From positions 1 through 13,038 of the forward strand of contig CAYVHU010000022.1 of NCBI GenBank assembly GCA_964451415.1: DNA of 13,038 bases, written 5' to 3'. The notes under the pieces are model-generated. The model was given only the letters and a program-made list of their open reading frames with translations, did no database searches and was not told the origin of the DNA. How positions within the stretch are numbered: the stretch's first letter is position 1; every line of letters starts with the position of its first letter. A program made the position numbers and the translations under genes. This DNA is from CAYVHU01 sp964451415. GTDB lineage: Bacteria; Pseudomonadota; Alphaproteobacteria; Rhodospirillales; Magnetovibrionaceae. Below are positions 1 to 6,991 of the stretch, one piece after another.

Positions 1-67
1 CAGGAATACACCTTAACTTCGCTGCCAAACTGTCCAACTATGTGGGACCACCTCACACCTCATATCT
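1..67. other. Unidentified sequence joined to a broken IS remnant
   Basis: Similarity to the right-hand IS3-family element stops near base 68, and this edge sequence takes over. Read on the minus strand it holds TGAGGTGGTCCCACATAG followed shortly by TTGGACAG, which resembles the TGGACAG-bearing ends of many IS3-type elements. It could be the end of a second IS inserted into, or recombined with, the first. The window ends before any reading frame could confirm this. No gene is seen here. Confidence 0.3.
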
Positions 68-194
68 CGCGATAACCCACTGGTTAAGGCCAGTTGAACA
101 GCTTCTTTGCGGAACTCATCTGTAAACTTTCTGCGGATCATGTTTTCCTCCAAGATAACGATTGTAAATCTCGAAGATGTGTCTTATGCACACA
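68..194 (-). mobile_element. Truncated IS3-family element (left end and start of orfA)
   Basis: On the minus strand this stretch matches the left end of the element at 12240-12573. Shared parts are a TGTGTGCATAAG-like terminus at 194, the leader TTCGAGATTTA...GTTATCTTGGAGGA with its ribosome-binding site, and an orfA start (ATG at 140) encoding MIRRKFTDEFRKEAVQLALT. By hand count the first 26 codons differ from the right-hand copy at about 9 of 77 bases (roughly 88% identity), so the two are related but not the same element. The match ends after about 26 of the 91 orfA codons, so the transposase is destroyed. The surviving end faces the phn cluster and orfA reads away from it. Confidence 0.75.
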
Positions 195-332
195 TGGTTT
201 CAGGGGGTGCGTTGTGAGGGTGGACATATATCCGCTTTGGGAGGATACACTTCATGACGATATGGTTTGTGAAATTTGATTTCTTTCATTCTGCTTAGCA
301 TTTCCTTGCATCCTTGCTTCATAAGGTACCTT
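195..332 (+). other. Region upstream of phnN
   Basis: This 138-bp stretch lies between the IS remnant and phnN and contains no convincing gene. It should hold the phnN promoter, but I found no good -35/-10 pair and no clear 7-4-7 Pho box. It becomes AT-rich from about 255 to 300. The only strong structure is the palindrome at its downstream edge (319-336). The neighbouring IS reads outward, so it is unlikely to drive phnN. Confidence 0.4.
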
Positions 333-336
333 ATGA
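319..336 (+). promoter_or_regulatory. 18-bp perfect palindrome over phnN RBS and start codon
   Basis: TCATAAGGTACCTTATGA is its own reverse complement. Its left arm contains the AAGG Shine-Dalgarno sequence (323-326) and its right arm contains the phnN ATG (333-335). In mRNA the arms could pair as a 7-bp stem with a GTAC loop, placing the start codon in a stem and one half of the AAGG against CCTT. In DNA it could be a dimeric repressor site. It does not match the TATAGAC-type palindrome upstream of phnG, so any binding protein is unknown. Confidence 0.4.
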
Positions 337-917
337 CCACCAGAGGCGTACTCTTTCTTGTTGTCGGTCCCAGCGGTGTTGGCAAAGACGCTATTATCTC
401 CGGAGTCAAAAATTTTTTTGTATTCGACCACCGGGTTGTTTTTCCCCGACGCGCCATTACCCGCGTTCTCGACAAGGTGGGTGAAGATCACATACCGATG
501 TCCGAGGAAATTTTCGAAGCTCGCTTGAACGCGAATGATTTTTGTCTGAATTGGTACGCGCACAATTTGCGATACGGTGTGCTGGCAATTGTCGAACGGC
601 ACTTGCGCGAGGGGCGGTGCGTTGTGGTAAACGTTTCGCGAACGGTCATAGATGAGGCTCGGCTGCGCTTGGCACCGCTGAAGGTGATATCGATCATAGC
701 TCCCGCCGATGAACTGACGCGCCGCTTGATGGCGCGGGGAAGGGAAAAGCGGGGGGCTATCAAAAAGCGAGTTGCACGTGCCGATGCGTTTAATATAGAA
801 GGTCCGGATGTTGTCATCATTGATAATGGCGGGTCTTTAAACGACAGTGTCGATGTCTTTGCCGCGGAAATCGATAAGGCTCTTAACCGCGCAGAGGGTA
901 TCGTGCTGCAAGCGTAA
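333..917 (+). CDS. phnN: Ribose 1,5-bisphosphate phosphokinase PhnN
   Basis: PhnN phosphorylates ribose 1,5-bisphosphate with ATP to PRPP, the last step that returns the C-P lyase sugar carrier to central metabolism. It acts in the cytoplasm. The 194-residue protein fits the usual size (about 185 aa in E. coli) and resembles guanylate kinase-type P-loop proteins. The Walker A motif GPSGVGKD sits at residues 12-19, soon after the start, as is typical. I chose the ATG at 333 over an in-frame ATG at 276 because AAGG lies 6 nt upstream and because the 19 extra residues would push the P-loop to an unusual position. The gene stands alone on the plus strand, convergent with the lyase operon, and its last 35 bp overlap the DUF1045 gene. 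An 18-bp palindrome covers its translation start. Confidence 0.9.
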   Translation: MTTRGVLFLVVGPSGVGKDAIISGVKNFFVFDHRVVFPRRAITRVLDKVGEDHIPMSEEIFEARLNANDFCLNWYAHNLRYGVLAIVERHLREGRCVVVNVSRTVIDEARLRLAPLKVISIIAPADELTRRLMARGREKRGAIKKRVARADAFNIEGPDVVIIDNGGSLNDSVDVFAAEIDKALNRAEGIVLQA

Positions 918-1578
918 ACGGGGCACTCCGGTTTTTCTGGTGAAAAAGACTCACGGCATCGATCCATAGCGGGGTATCGACGATCATTTTGAAATGACGA
1001 CGCAGCAACATGATTAAAGGCTTTATCCGGTCGTCTTCAGGCCGCTCGCTCAGCGTCATGTGGAAGCTGAATTCCTCGAAAACGAAAGGATAGCCCCAGG
1101 CCGCAAGGAGGCTACGTTGACGCAAAGAAAGATTTTGCCGTTGACGCAAACGGATTTGTTCGGGTGTTTCGGAGCCTCTGAAGTCGTCGAAGGCACGTAC
1201 GCATGCGCTGGCGAAACGGTTGAGGACGGGGTTTTCGCCGACGGTCTTTAGGGCGATAAAGCCGTCCATTTCTCCGACCTCCAGCAGCGGTCCCGTAAAG
1301 GGAGGTCGGTTTTTAGTGAAATCGTCTAGGGCATCCATAAGATCGTCGGTGCGCCGTCCGTCGATCAATCTGAACGGGGATTTCAAAGTTGCGTGAAAGC
1401 CGTAATGGCGCGCCGTGGCGCTAAGCGCCGCGTGGTCCTTCGGCGCGATATTGTGAAAAAGAGCGGCACTTTCGTATGGGGCATTATCATCGTCACGGCC
1501 AAGCCACTGCGCGCCGGCATTCCAAAGTGAGCTTTGGTACGGTGGCGCATAATAAATCGCGAAACGTGGAGCGCTCAT
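883..1578 (-). CDS. DUF1045 phosphonate-operon protein, 2H phosphoesterase-like
   Basis: This 231-residue protein matches the DUF1045 'putative phosphonate metabolism protein' family found in C-P lyase operons, mainly of Alphaproteobacteria. It carries the two H-x-T signatures of the 2H phosphoesterase fold: FHATLKSPF with H62 and T64, and FHMTLSERP with H173 and T175. Known 2H enzymes open or process cyclic phosphates and 2'-5' bonds. It is the last gene of the minus-strand operon, starting 21 bp after phnM, and its 3' end overlaps phnN. No PhnP-type metallo-hydrolase appears in the window. Opening the 5-phosphoribosyl 1,2-cyclic phosphate made by PhnJ is therefore an attractive role, but this is inference from fold and context. 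Family membership is much surer than the reaction. Confidence 0.85.
   Translation of the reverse strand: MSAPRFAIYYAPPYQSSLWNAGAQWLGRDDDNAPYESAALFHNIAPKDHAALSATARHYGFHATLKSPFRLIDGRRTDDLMDALDDFTKNRPPFTGPLLEVGEMDGFIALKTVGENPVLNRFASACVRAFDDFRGSETPEQIRLRQRQNLSLRQRSLLAAWGYPFVFEEFSFHMTLSERPEDDRIKPLIMLLRRHFKMIVDTPLWIDAVSLFHQKNRSAPFTLAARYPLRG
916..936 (+). terminator. Weak candidate terminator at phnN 3' end
   Basis: Starting in the phnN stop codon, AAACGGGGCACTCCGGTTT can fold into an imperfect stem (AAAC pairing with GTTT, one G-G mismatch, then GG-CC) with a short loop, followed by five T residues. It lies inside the 3' end of the opposing DUF1045 gene. The stem is short and mismatched, so this is only a suggestion. 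Confidence 0.25.
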
Positions 1579-1599
1579 GACAACGTCTTCTTGTCTTGT

Positions 1600-2748
1600 T
1601 TAATACACCCGTTGGCCTTGTACCCAGACTTCGCTGACAACGGGCAACGTACCCACTTCGCGCACCCGCACCAGATCGGCACGTTTCCCCGGAGCGATTT
1701 CTCCACGCTCAAACAGGCCGACGGTCCGGGCCGGATTGACGGTTGCCTTGGCGATGGCTTGGGGTAGGGAAATGCCTTCCATTTCTCGATTCATGGCGAA
1801 TGCCGCTTGCAACAGACTGTTTGGATAGTAGTCTGACGAAATGATATCCAGACGGTCGCTTCGGGCCAACTCTCTCGCCGAAACGTTGCCAGAGTGGGAC
1901 ATTCCGCGCACAACATTCGGCGCGCCCATCAAGATATTTAGTCCTTTTTCCCGGGCCGCCGCCGCCGCCGCTGCCGTGGTTGGAAATTCGCTGATAACCA
2001 TGTCGTTTTCATGAGCTTGAACGATGTGGGCCGCGGAAGCATCGTCATGGCTTGCCATGGGCAGGGCGTGCTCATGGCACAAAGCGACGATTTGTTGGCG
2101 GGATTCTTCGGAAAATATTTCACTGGAACGGTGGTGGCGGATAATAAAGGCATCCATTTCGGCGTTGGAAAAATGGTATTTTCCTTGATAGTACTCCCGA
2201 TACTTATTCTCATTCAGAAACTGCCGTTGTCCCGGGGCGTGATCCATTACCGAGACCAGTTTGACAAGGGGGTTGGCGCAGAATGGACGAAACAAATCCA
2301 CCACACCCTCAAAACTGAGTTCACAGCGCATGTGGAGATAATGATCGGCCCGTAACGCCCGGTTTTTGCGTCCAAGGGAAATTGTTTTGGCCATCTCCTC
2401 CAATTGACGTACTCGGCTGCTGTCTTGCATAATGTCGCCGATCGACAGGGCATCGTACACGGTGGTGATTCCCGCCCCGATGATTTGGACGTCATGGGCG
2501 ATCGTGGCCGATAACGACGGCCATTTCACCCCGGGTCGCGGTGTAAAATGTTTCTCCATGTTATCGGTATGTAGTTCGATCATGCCAGCGATCAGATAAT
2601 CGCCATTTAAATCGATCGCGCCGGGTACGCCTGTGTTGCCGTGATCGACGGAAACGATTTTGCCGCAGTGAACTTCTAAAGAACCGGCGATGACGCTGTC
2701 TGCGGTAACGATGCGCGCGTTGGTCAATATCAGGCTATCACTCATCAC
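1600..2748 (-). CDS. phnM: Ribose 1-methylphosphonate 5-triphosphate diphosphatase PhnM
   Basis: PhnM removes pyrophosphate from alpha-D-ribose 1-methylphosphonate 5-triphosphate, giving the 5-phosphate substrate of PhnJ. The 382-residue protein is an amidohydrolase-superfamily enzyme of normal length (E. coli 378). Family motifs are in order: ELHTDN around 59-63 (metal site, with H-T-D instead of the superfamily H-x-H), HLHMRCEL-like segment near 136-145, VMDH at 167-170, SHDD at 233-236 and SSDYYP at 304-309. Its start overlaps the end of phnL by 11 bp (ATG 2748, or a second ATG at 2745), which suggests translational coupling. An alanine run (about residues 259-265, GCC repeats near 1955-1975) sits where the family is alanine-rich. 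All expected conserved blocks are present, so it should be active. Confidence 0.96.
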   Translation of the reverse strand: MMSDSLILTNARIVTADSVIAGSLEVHCGKIVSVDHGNTGVPGAIDLNGDYLIAGMIELHTDNMEKHFTPRPGVKWPSLSATIAHDVQIIGAGITTVYDALSIGDIMQDSSRVRQLEEMAKTISLGRKNRALRADHYLHMRCELSFEGVVDLFRPFCANPLVKLVSVMDHAPGQRQFLNENKYREYYQGKYHFSNAEMDAFIIRHHRSSEIFSEESRQQIVALCHEHALPMASHDDASAAHIVQAHENDMVISEFPTTAAAAAAAREKGLNILMGAPNVVRGMSHSGNVSARELARSDRLDIISSDYYPNSLLQAAFAMNREMEGISLPQAIAKATVNPARTVGLFERGEIAPGKRADLVRVREVGTLPVVSEVWVQGQRVY

Positions 2749-3448
2749 ACGCCCCCACTGTCGTCATATCCAGGGACTTAGCGCCAAGCGAGCGGACGAT
2801 CGCATCATCATGGAAAATTCCCACGACGCAGGCTCCGCGTCGTGCTGCTTCCCTGATTAAGGCCCCGACCACAGCGCGATTGTCTGCATCCAGAGACGCC
2901 GTAGGCTCATCCAGAAGCAAGATCGGATAATCGACGATCAGCCCGCGCGCAATATTGACGCGCTGCTGCTCTCCACCGGAAAACGTTGCCGGGGCAAGGT
3001 GCCACAGCCGCTCGGGAATGTTCAACCGTTGCAGGAGCGCTACGGCGTTGTCTCGTGCACGTCCCACCGCTTCGCCCAAGGCAATCAAGGGTTCGGCGAC
3101 GACATCGATCGCTCCCACCCGGGGAACGGCACGGAGAAACTGGCTGACGTATCCCATGGTTCGGCGGCGAATATCGATAACCTGATGGGGGGATGCGCCA
3201 ACCATATCGACCATTTCATTATCGTGTCGAATCCAGATTTCCCCGGTTTGAACCAGATAATTGCCATACAGGGCGCGCAGCAAAGTACTTTTGCCAACCC
3301 CCGATGGCCCCCGCAAAACAAGGCATTCGCCTTTGCTTGCGTTCATACTCACGGTGTTGAATACGGGGATTTTCACGCCGCCCTGGTTATGCAAGGTGAA
3401 GGTTTTCCCGATGTCCCTTACCGAAATCATATGCGCGTTTTCCATCAT
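2738..3448 (-). CDS. phnL: C-P lyase subunit PhnL (ABC-type ATPase)
   Basis: PhnL is an ABC-fold ATPase of the C-P lyase machinery, not a transporter subunit. It is required with PhnI, PhnG and PhnH for forming the ribosyl-phosphonate triphosphate, and it has been seen bound to the lyase complex with PhnK. The 236-residue protein (E. coli 226) shows Walker A GPSGVGKST (47-55), a Q-loop glutamine (Q103), signature FSGGEQQR (157-164), Walker B ILLLDEP (176-182) and an H-loop histidine (H213). The start at 3448 has AAGGAAGG 7 nt upstream, and an adjacent ATG at 3445 is possible. It begins 24 bp after phnK, one of the larger gaps in the operon, and overlaps phnM by 11 bp. Confidence 0.95.
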   Translation of the reverse strand: MMENAHMISVRDIGKTFTLHNQGGVKIPVFNTVSMNASKGECLVLRGPSGVGKSTLLRALYGNYLVQTGEIWIRHDNEMVDMVGASPHQVIDIRRRTMGYVSQFLRAVPRVGAIDVVAEPLIALGEAVGRARDNAVALLQRLNIPERLWHLAPATFSGGEQQRVNIARGLIVDYPILLLDEPTASLDADNRAVVGALIREAARRGACVVGIFHDDAIVRSLGAKSLDMTTVGACDE

Positions 3449-3472
3449 TGGGTGGCCTTCCTTAAGGGTTCC

Positions 3473-4267
3473 TCAGGGCTGCAAGATCGAGGAAACCAGC
3501 AATTGGGTGTAAGGATGTTGTGGATCGTCAAGCACTTGGTCGGTCAACCCGCTTTCGATAATACGGCCCCGGCGCATCACCACCAGCCGGTGGGCGAGCA
3601 GGCGGGCGACGGCCAGATCATGGGTGACGATAATCGCCGAGACGCCCAGCGTCGCCACCAAGGTGCGCAACAAATCGAGAAGCCGTGCTTGTACCGAAAC
3701 ATCTAGGCCGCCGGTTGGCTCGTCCATGAAAAGCAATCGCGGTTCGCAGACAAGATTGCGTGCTATTTGAAGACGTTGTTGCATCCCACCGGAAAACGAG
3801 GTCGGAGAATCATCGATTCGTTCGACATCAATTTCCACCCGACGTAGCCATTGGCTTGCCCGGGCGCGAATGTCGCTGTAATGGCGCGCACCCACCGCCA
3901 TCAGGGGTTCACCCACATTGGCTCCGGCGCTGACCTCCATCCGTAGGCCGTCGCGCGGATTTTGACGCACCAAACCCCATTGCGTGCGCATCACCATGCG
4001 CCGCTCTGCCTCACTCAGGGAAAAAATATCGCACAAACCCTGGCCGTCGATATCGTACGATACGGTTCCGTCCGTCGGGTGACGCTGGGCTGAGGCGCAT
4101 TCGAGCACCGTCGTCTTACCCGAACCGGATTCTCCGACAATGCCGAGCACCTCTCCGGGCCGGATGTCGAAACTGACATCGAGACAGCCAACTTGGGTGC
4201 CGTACATTTTATTCAGCCCTGAAACACGCATCAGCACTTGGGGGGCATGGGAGTCTTTCATCGTCAT
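3473..4267 (-). CDS. phnK: C-P lyase subunit PhnK (ABC-type ATPase)
   Basis: PhnK is the second ABC-fold ATPase of the pathway. It docks on PhnJ in the PhnGHIJ core and is thought to couple ATP use to conformational changes of the lyase. The 264-residue protein (E. coli 252) has Walker A GESGSGKT (45-52), Q-loop Q102, signature FSGGMQQR (158-165), Walker B LLFMDEP (178-184) and H-loop H216. The frame stays open 44 codons further upstream, but that part lies inside the phnJ coding region and does not look like PhnK. I therefore start at the ATG at 4267, one base beyond the phnJ stop; an ATG at 4261 is the alternative. The tight junction suggests translational coupling to phnJ. Confidence 0.94.
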   Translation of the reverse strand: MTMKDSHAPQVLMRVSGLNKMYGTQVGCLDVSFDIRPGEVLGIVGESGSGKTTVLECASAQRHPTDGTVSYDIDGQGLCDIFSLSEAERRMVMRTQWGLVRQNPRDGLRMEVSAGANVGEPLMAVGARHYSDIRARASQWLRRVEIDVERIDDSPTSFSGGMQQRLQIARNLVCEPRLLFMDEPTGGLDVSVQARLLDLLRTLVATLGVSAIIVTHDLAVARLLAHRLVVMRRGRIIESGLTDQVLDDPQHPYTQLLVSSILQP

Positions 4268-4268
4268 T

Positions 4269-5228
4269 TTACGGCACTGCCTTGGCGTTGGCGAAGAGAT
4301 CCTTGGGATCGGCCCCAGATTTATTGGTGTGGCCGTCTTCGCGCCGTTGTCGACAATAATCGGTGTCCGAACAGACATGGATCCGCCCCCCTGCATCATC
4401 GGTCACCACTTCGTCCAGATAACTATCGATGGCCCCGCATAGGGCGCATGCCTCGTCCCATGATTGCACCGTGAAAGGGTGGTCGTCGAAATCCAGGCTT
4501 TTGACTTCGGTATAGGGCGGCACCGCGTAAATGCGCTGCTCGCGTCCGGCTCCGAACAATTGGAGCGCCGTCATGTGATCCATTTTCGGGTTGTCGAACT
4601 TAGGGATCGGCGATGGGGACATGAGATAACGTTTGTTGACCATGACGGGATAGTCATAGGCGGTGGCAATCCGTCCGAAGCGGGCGATGTCTTCGTATAG
4701 CTTGACGTAAATCACGCCATAATCTTGCAAGGCGTGCATTGTGCGGGTTTGTTTTTCGCGCGGTTCCAGCCATCTGAGCGGTTCGGGGATGGGGACTTGA
4801 TAAACCAGAATCTGGCCTTCTTTCACGGGATGCTCCGGAATGCGGTGCCGGGTCTGGATGATACTGGCTTGTGCAGTGCATTGAGTGGTGGCAACGCCTG
4901 CCGTCTTGGCGAAAAAACGACGGATGCTGATAGCGTTGGTGGTATCATCGGCGCCCTGGTCGATGACCTTTAATGTGTCGCTTTGGCCGATGATGCTGGC
5001 GGTAATCTGAATGCCGCCGGTACCCCACCCATAGGGCAGGGGCATTTCGCGCGATCCAAAGGGCACCTGATGACCGGGGATTGCTACCGCTTTGAGAATC
5101 GCCCGGCGAATCATTCTTTTGCTCTGTTCGTCCAGATAGGCGAAAGTATAGCCGGTGCTCGTATGGGCGGCGGTATCGTTCGCGTCGGAAAATTCTGTGC
5201 CGCCATCTTGTGCTTCAAACGGGCTCAT
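4269..5228 (-). CDS. phnJ: Alpha-D-ribose 1-methylphosphonate 5-phosphate C-P lyase PhnJ
   Basis: PhnJ is the radical-SAM enzyme that breaks the carbon-phosphorus bond, releasing the alkane and 5-phospho-ribose 1,2-cyclic phosphate. The cysteine pattern is intact: C261-x2-C264-x21-C286 should bind the [4Fe-4S] cluster, and C292 in CSDTDYC aligns with the thiyl-radical cysteine (E. coli C241, C244, C266, C272). The glycyl-radical glycine corresponds to G52 in AIPG (E. coli G32). All these residues are shifted by exactly 20 because this 319-residue protein has about 20 extra polar N-terminal residues before GYTFAYLDEQ. The C-terminus is also longer than E. coli (281 aa). Its ATG overlaps the phnI stop as ATGA. 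Every known catalytic residue is present, so activity is expected. Confidence 0.97.
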   Translation of the reverse strand: MSPFEAQDGGTEFSDANDTAAHTSTGYTFAYLDEQSKRMIRRAILKAVAIPGHQVPFGSREMPLPYGWGTGGIQITASIIGQSDTLKVIDQGADDTTNAISIRRFFAKTAGVATTQCTAQASIIQTRHRIPEHPVKEGQILVYQVPIPEPLRWLEPREKQTRTMHALQDYGVIYVKLYEDIARFGRIATAYDYPVMVNKRYLMSPSPIPKFDNPKMDHMTALQLFGAGREQRIYAVPPYTEVKSLDFDDHPFTVQSWDEACALCGAIDSYLDEVVTDDAGGRIHVCSDTDYCRQRREDGHTNKSGADPKDLFANAKAVP

Positions 5229-6367
5229 TGTGTTTCCCCTTTGGCCGTATCGCCTCCGAGCGTTTCGGCGCGGAGCCTGCGTACGATTTCCAACTCACTT
5301 TGAAAGTCAACATAATGGGGCAGTTTCAAGTGCTGTACGAAACCCGATGCCTCTACATTGTCGGTATGAGAAAGGACGAATTCTTCGTCCTGCGCAGGGG
5401 CGCTGACCTCTTCGCCAAGTTCACGCGCGCGCAAGGAACGGTCCACCAGGGCCATCGCCATGACCTTGCGCTCGCAATGGCCGAAAGAAAGGCCGTAGCC
5501 CCGGGTAAACTGCGCTGGGATGCTGGCCGATCCGCTAAACTGATTGACCATTTCACATTCGCAAACGGTGATTTCGCCAATATCGATGGCAAAGCCTAAT
5601 TCCTCGGGGATGATTTCTATGGCGACATTCCCCAGCCGGATTTCCCCGGCGAAAGGATGACTGTTGCCATATCCGCGCTGCGTCGAATACCCCAGCCCCA
5701 GCAAGAATCCCTCGTCGGCACGTGCCAGTAGTTGTAGGCGGATATCGCGCTTGGCTGGGAACGATAATGGTTCTCGTGTGATATCGCCGACGCGCAACGT
5801 ATCGTCGGGGACTTCATCTTGAAGCAGACCCTCACGGCCTAAAATTTCGGAAACTCTTGCTATACGTTCCATGGGTTCGGTGTGTTCAGTGCTGCCGGGA
5901 ACATCGTCGTCGGGAACGGGTCCGGTATCTTTGGCGTGAAAAGGAGCTTTTTCCTGTGCCCTATCGGCCAAAGTGAAATCGAGTAGGCGGTGGGTGTAAT
6001 CAAAGGTCGGTCCCAGAACCTGTCCCCCGGGAAGGTCCTTGTAAGTGGCGGAAATGCGCCGGTGAACGTGCATGGCTTCGGTGTCGATGGGAGTGCTGGT
6101 GGCAAAACGGGCTAAGGTGGTGCGAAATGCGCGTACTAGGAAGATGGCTTCGACCTGATCGCCGCAGGCTTGTTTCAGCGCCAACGCCGCTAAATTCCGG
6201 TCGTATAGAGTCCCTTCGCTCATCACCCGATCGACGGCGAGACCCATTTGTTCGTTGATCTGTGTCACGGAGAGTTCCGCCACGGTGCGATTGCCTCGGC
6301 GCTGTTCATGGAGTAAGGCGTGGGCGTTGTCGATCGCCTTTTCGCCGCCTTTGACCGCAACATACAT
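5225..6367 (-). CDS. phnI: Ribose 1-methylphosphonate 5-triphosphate synthase subunit PhnI
   Basis: PhnI is the nucleosidase/transferase subunit. With PhnG, PhnH and PhnL it displaces adenine from ATP by phosphonate, giving ribose 1-phosphonate 5-triphosphate. It also forms the PhnI2J2 heart of the lyase complex. The 380-residue protein begins MYVAVKGGEKAID and carries the family blocks ELSVTQI, DRVMSEGTLYDR, YKDLPGGQVLGPT, YDYTHRLLDF-like, STQRGYG, HPFAGEIR, ECEMVN, FTRGYGL and AQDEEFVL. It is about 26 residues longer than E. coli PhnI (354). Most of the excess lies in an acidic, proline-rich linker around residues 135-165, between two conserved halves. It starts 3 bp after phnH and overlaps phnJ by 4 bp. 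Confidence 0.96.
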   Translation of the reverse strand: MYVAVKGGEKAIDNAHALLHEQRRGNRTVAELSVTQINEQMGLAVDRVMSEGTLYDRNLAALALKQACGDQVEAIFLVRAFRTTLARFATSTPIDTEAMHVHRRISATYKDLPGGQVLGPTFDYTHRLLDFTLADRAQEKAPFHAKDTGPVPDDDVPGSTEHTEPMERIARVSEILGREGLLQDEVPDDTLRVGDITREPLSFPAKRDIRLQLLARADEGFLLGLGYSTQRGYGNSHPFAGEIRLGNVAIEIIPEELGFAIDIGEITVCECEMVNQFSGSASIPAQFTRGYGLSFGHCERKVMAMALVDRSLRARELGEEVSAPAQDEEFVLSHTDNVEASGFVQHLKLPHYVDFQSELEIVRRLRAETLGGDTAKGETQ

Positions 6368-6370
6368 CGT

Positions 6371-6991
6371 CTATTCCCCCACCTGAGTTGTTCGAGGCAG
6401 GCACACAATGGCGTCGTGTGTGCATAAAATGATATCGACCCCCCGGGGGAACAGCGCATGGTTTCGTTTCAGGGCGTTCCAAAATACATCGGGAATTCCT
6501 GCAACCGATAATTCCGTTGATCCGTCGATACCGGGGCCGTGTAAACGCTTTCCCGGGCCTTCGTCCAAGGCTTCGACTTGAATGATGACGGTGGTGGAAG
6601 TCTCGGGGCGTTCGTCCGAACCTAAATTAAAACGTGCAAGATCGACACTTTCCAGGGAATCTCCGAGTAAGGCGATGCAGGCTTCATCCGGTATGGTGGT
6701 GATTGGGCAGGCACAATGGAACTTCAGATGATTGATCGCTTGTGCCGAAGCGGCGGTGGCATTGTCGACCCACACCGGGGTTTCAAAATCCACAAGCCCC
6801 AGACAGATTGCTGCTGCCGCCGGATATAACGGCACCGGGGCATCGGGAAGATCGTCGAGCTCAACGATACGTCCCGGATGGGATATTGCCTCTAAAATGC
6901 TACGGAAGACGTACTGAGCATCATGGACTGGGTTTAAAAATCCGGACATCGGAGATGAAGTCCCGCTCGAAGGGGTGTGTGAAAGTGTCAT
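6371..6991 (-). CDS. phnH: C-P lyase subunit PhnH
   Basis: PhnH is a non-catalytic subunit of the PhnG2H2I2J2 core complex and is needed for ribosyl-phosphonate triphosphate formation. The 206-residue protein (E. coli 194) has the diagnostic N-terminal segment PVHDAQYVFRSILEAISHPG at residues 21-40, where family members read P-x-H-x-x-Q-x-x-FR-x-x-L-x-A-x-S-x-PG. Its start overlaps the phnG stop as ATGA, and phnI begins 3 bp after its end, so the three core subunits are probably translated together. The first 16 residues are serine/threonine-rich. A start at M15 would be closer to the E. coli length, but the ATGA overlap favours the annotated ATG. Confidence 0.94.
   Translation of the reverse strand: MTLSHTPSSGTSSPMSGFLNPVHDAQYVFRSILEAISHPGRIVELDDLPDAPVPLYPAAAAICLGLVDFETPVWVDNATAASAQAINHLKFHCACPITTIPDEACIALLGDSLESVDLARFNLGSDERPETSTTVIIQVEALDEGPGKRLHGPGIDGSTELSVAGIPDVFWNALKRNHALFPRGVDIILCTHDAIVCLPRTTQVGE

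Noticed and set aside
250..258. CTTCATGAC shared between the phnN and phnD upstream regions
   Set aside because: It is only 9 bp, lies in opposite orientation relative to the two genes, and is not part of a 7-4-7 repeat near phnN.
94..279. 61-codon plus-strand frame at the left edge
   Set aside because: It is the antisense shadow of the IS3 orfA start. A similar frame appears antisense to the orfA start of the right element, around 12157-12345.
1955..1975. GCC-rich microsatellite-like run
   Set aside because: It encodes an alanine stretch in PhnM where the family is naturally alanine-rich, and it shows no sign of disrupting the frame.
2999..3706. 235-codon plus-strand frame
   Set aside because: It runs antisense to phnL and phnK, which have complete ABC motifs, so it is a GC-driven shadow frame.
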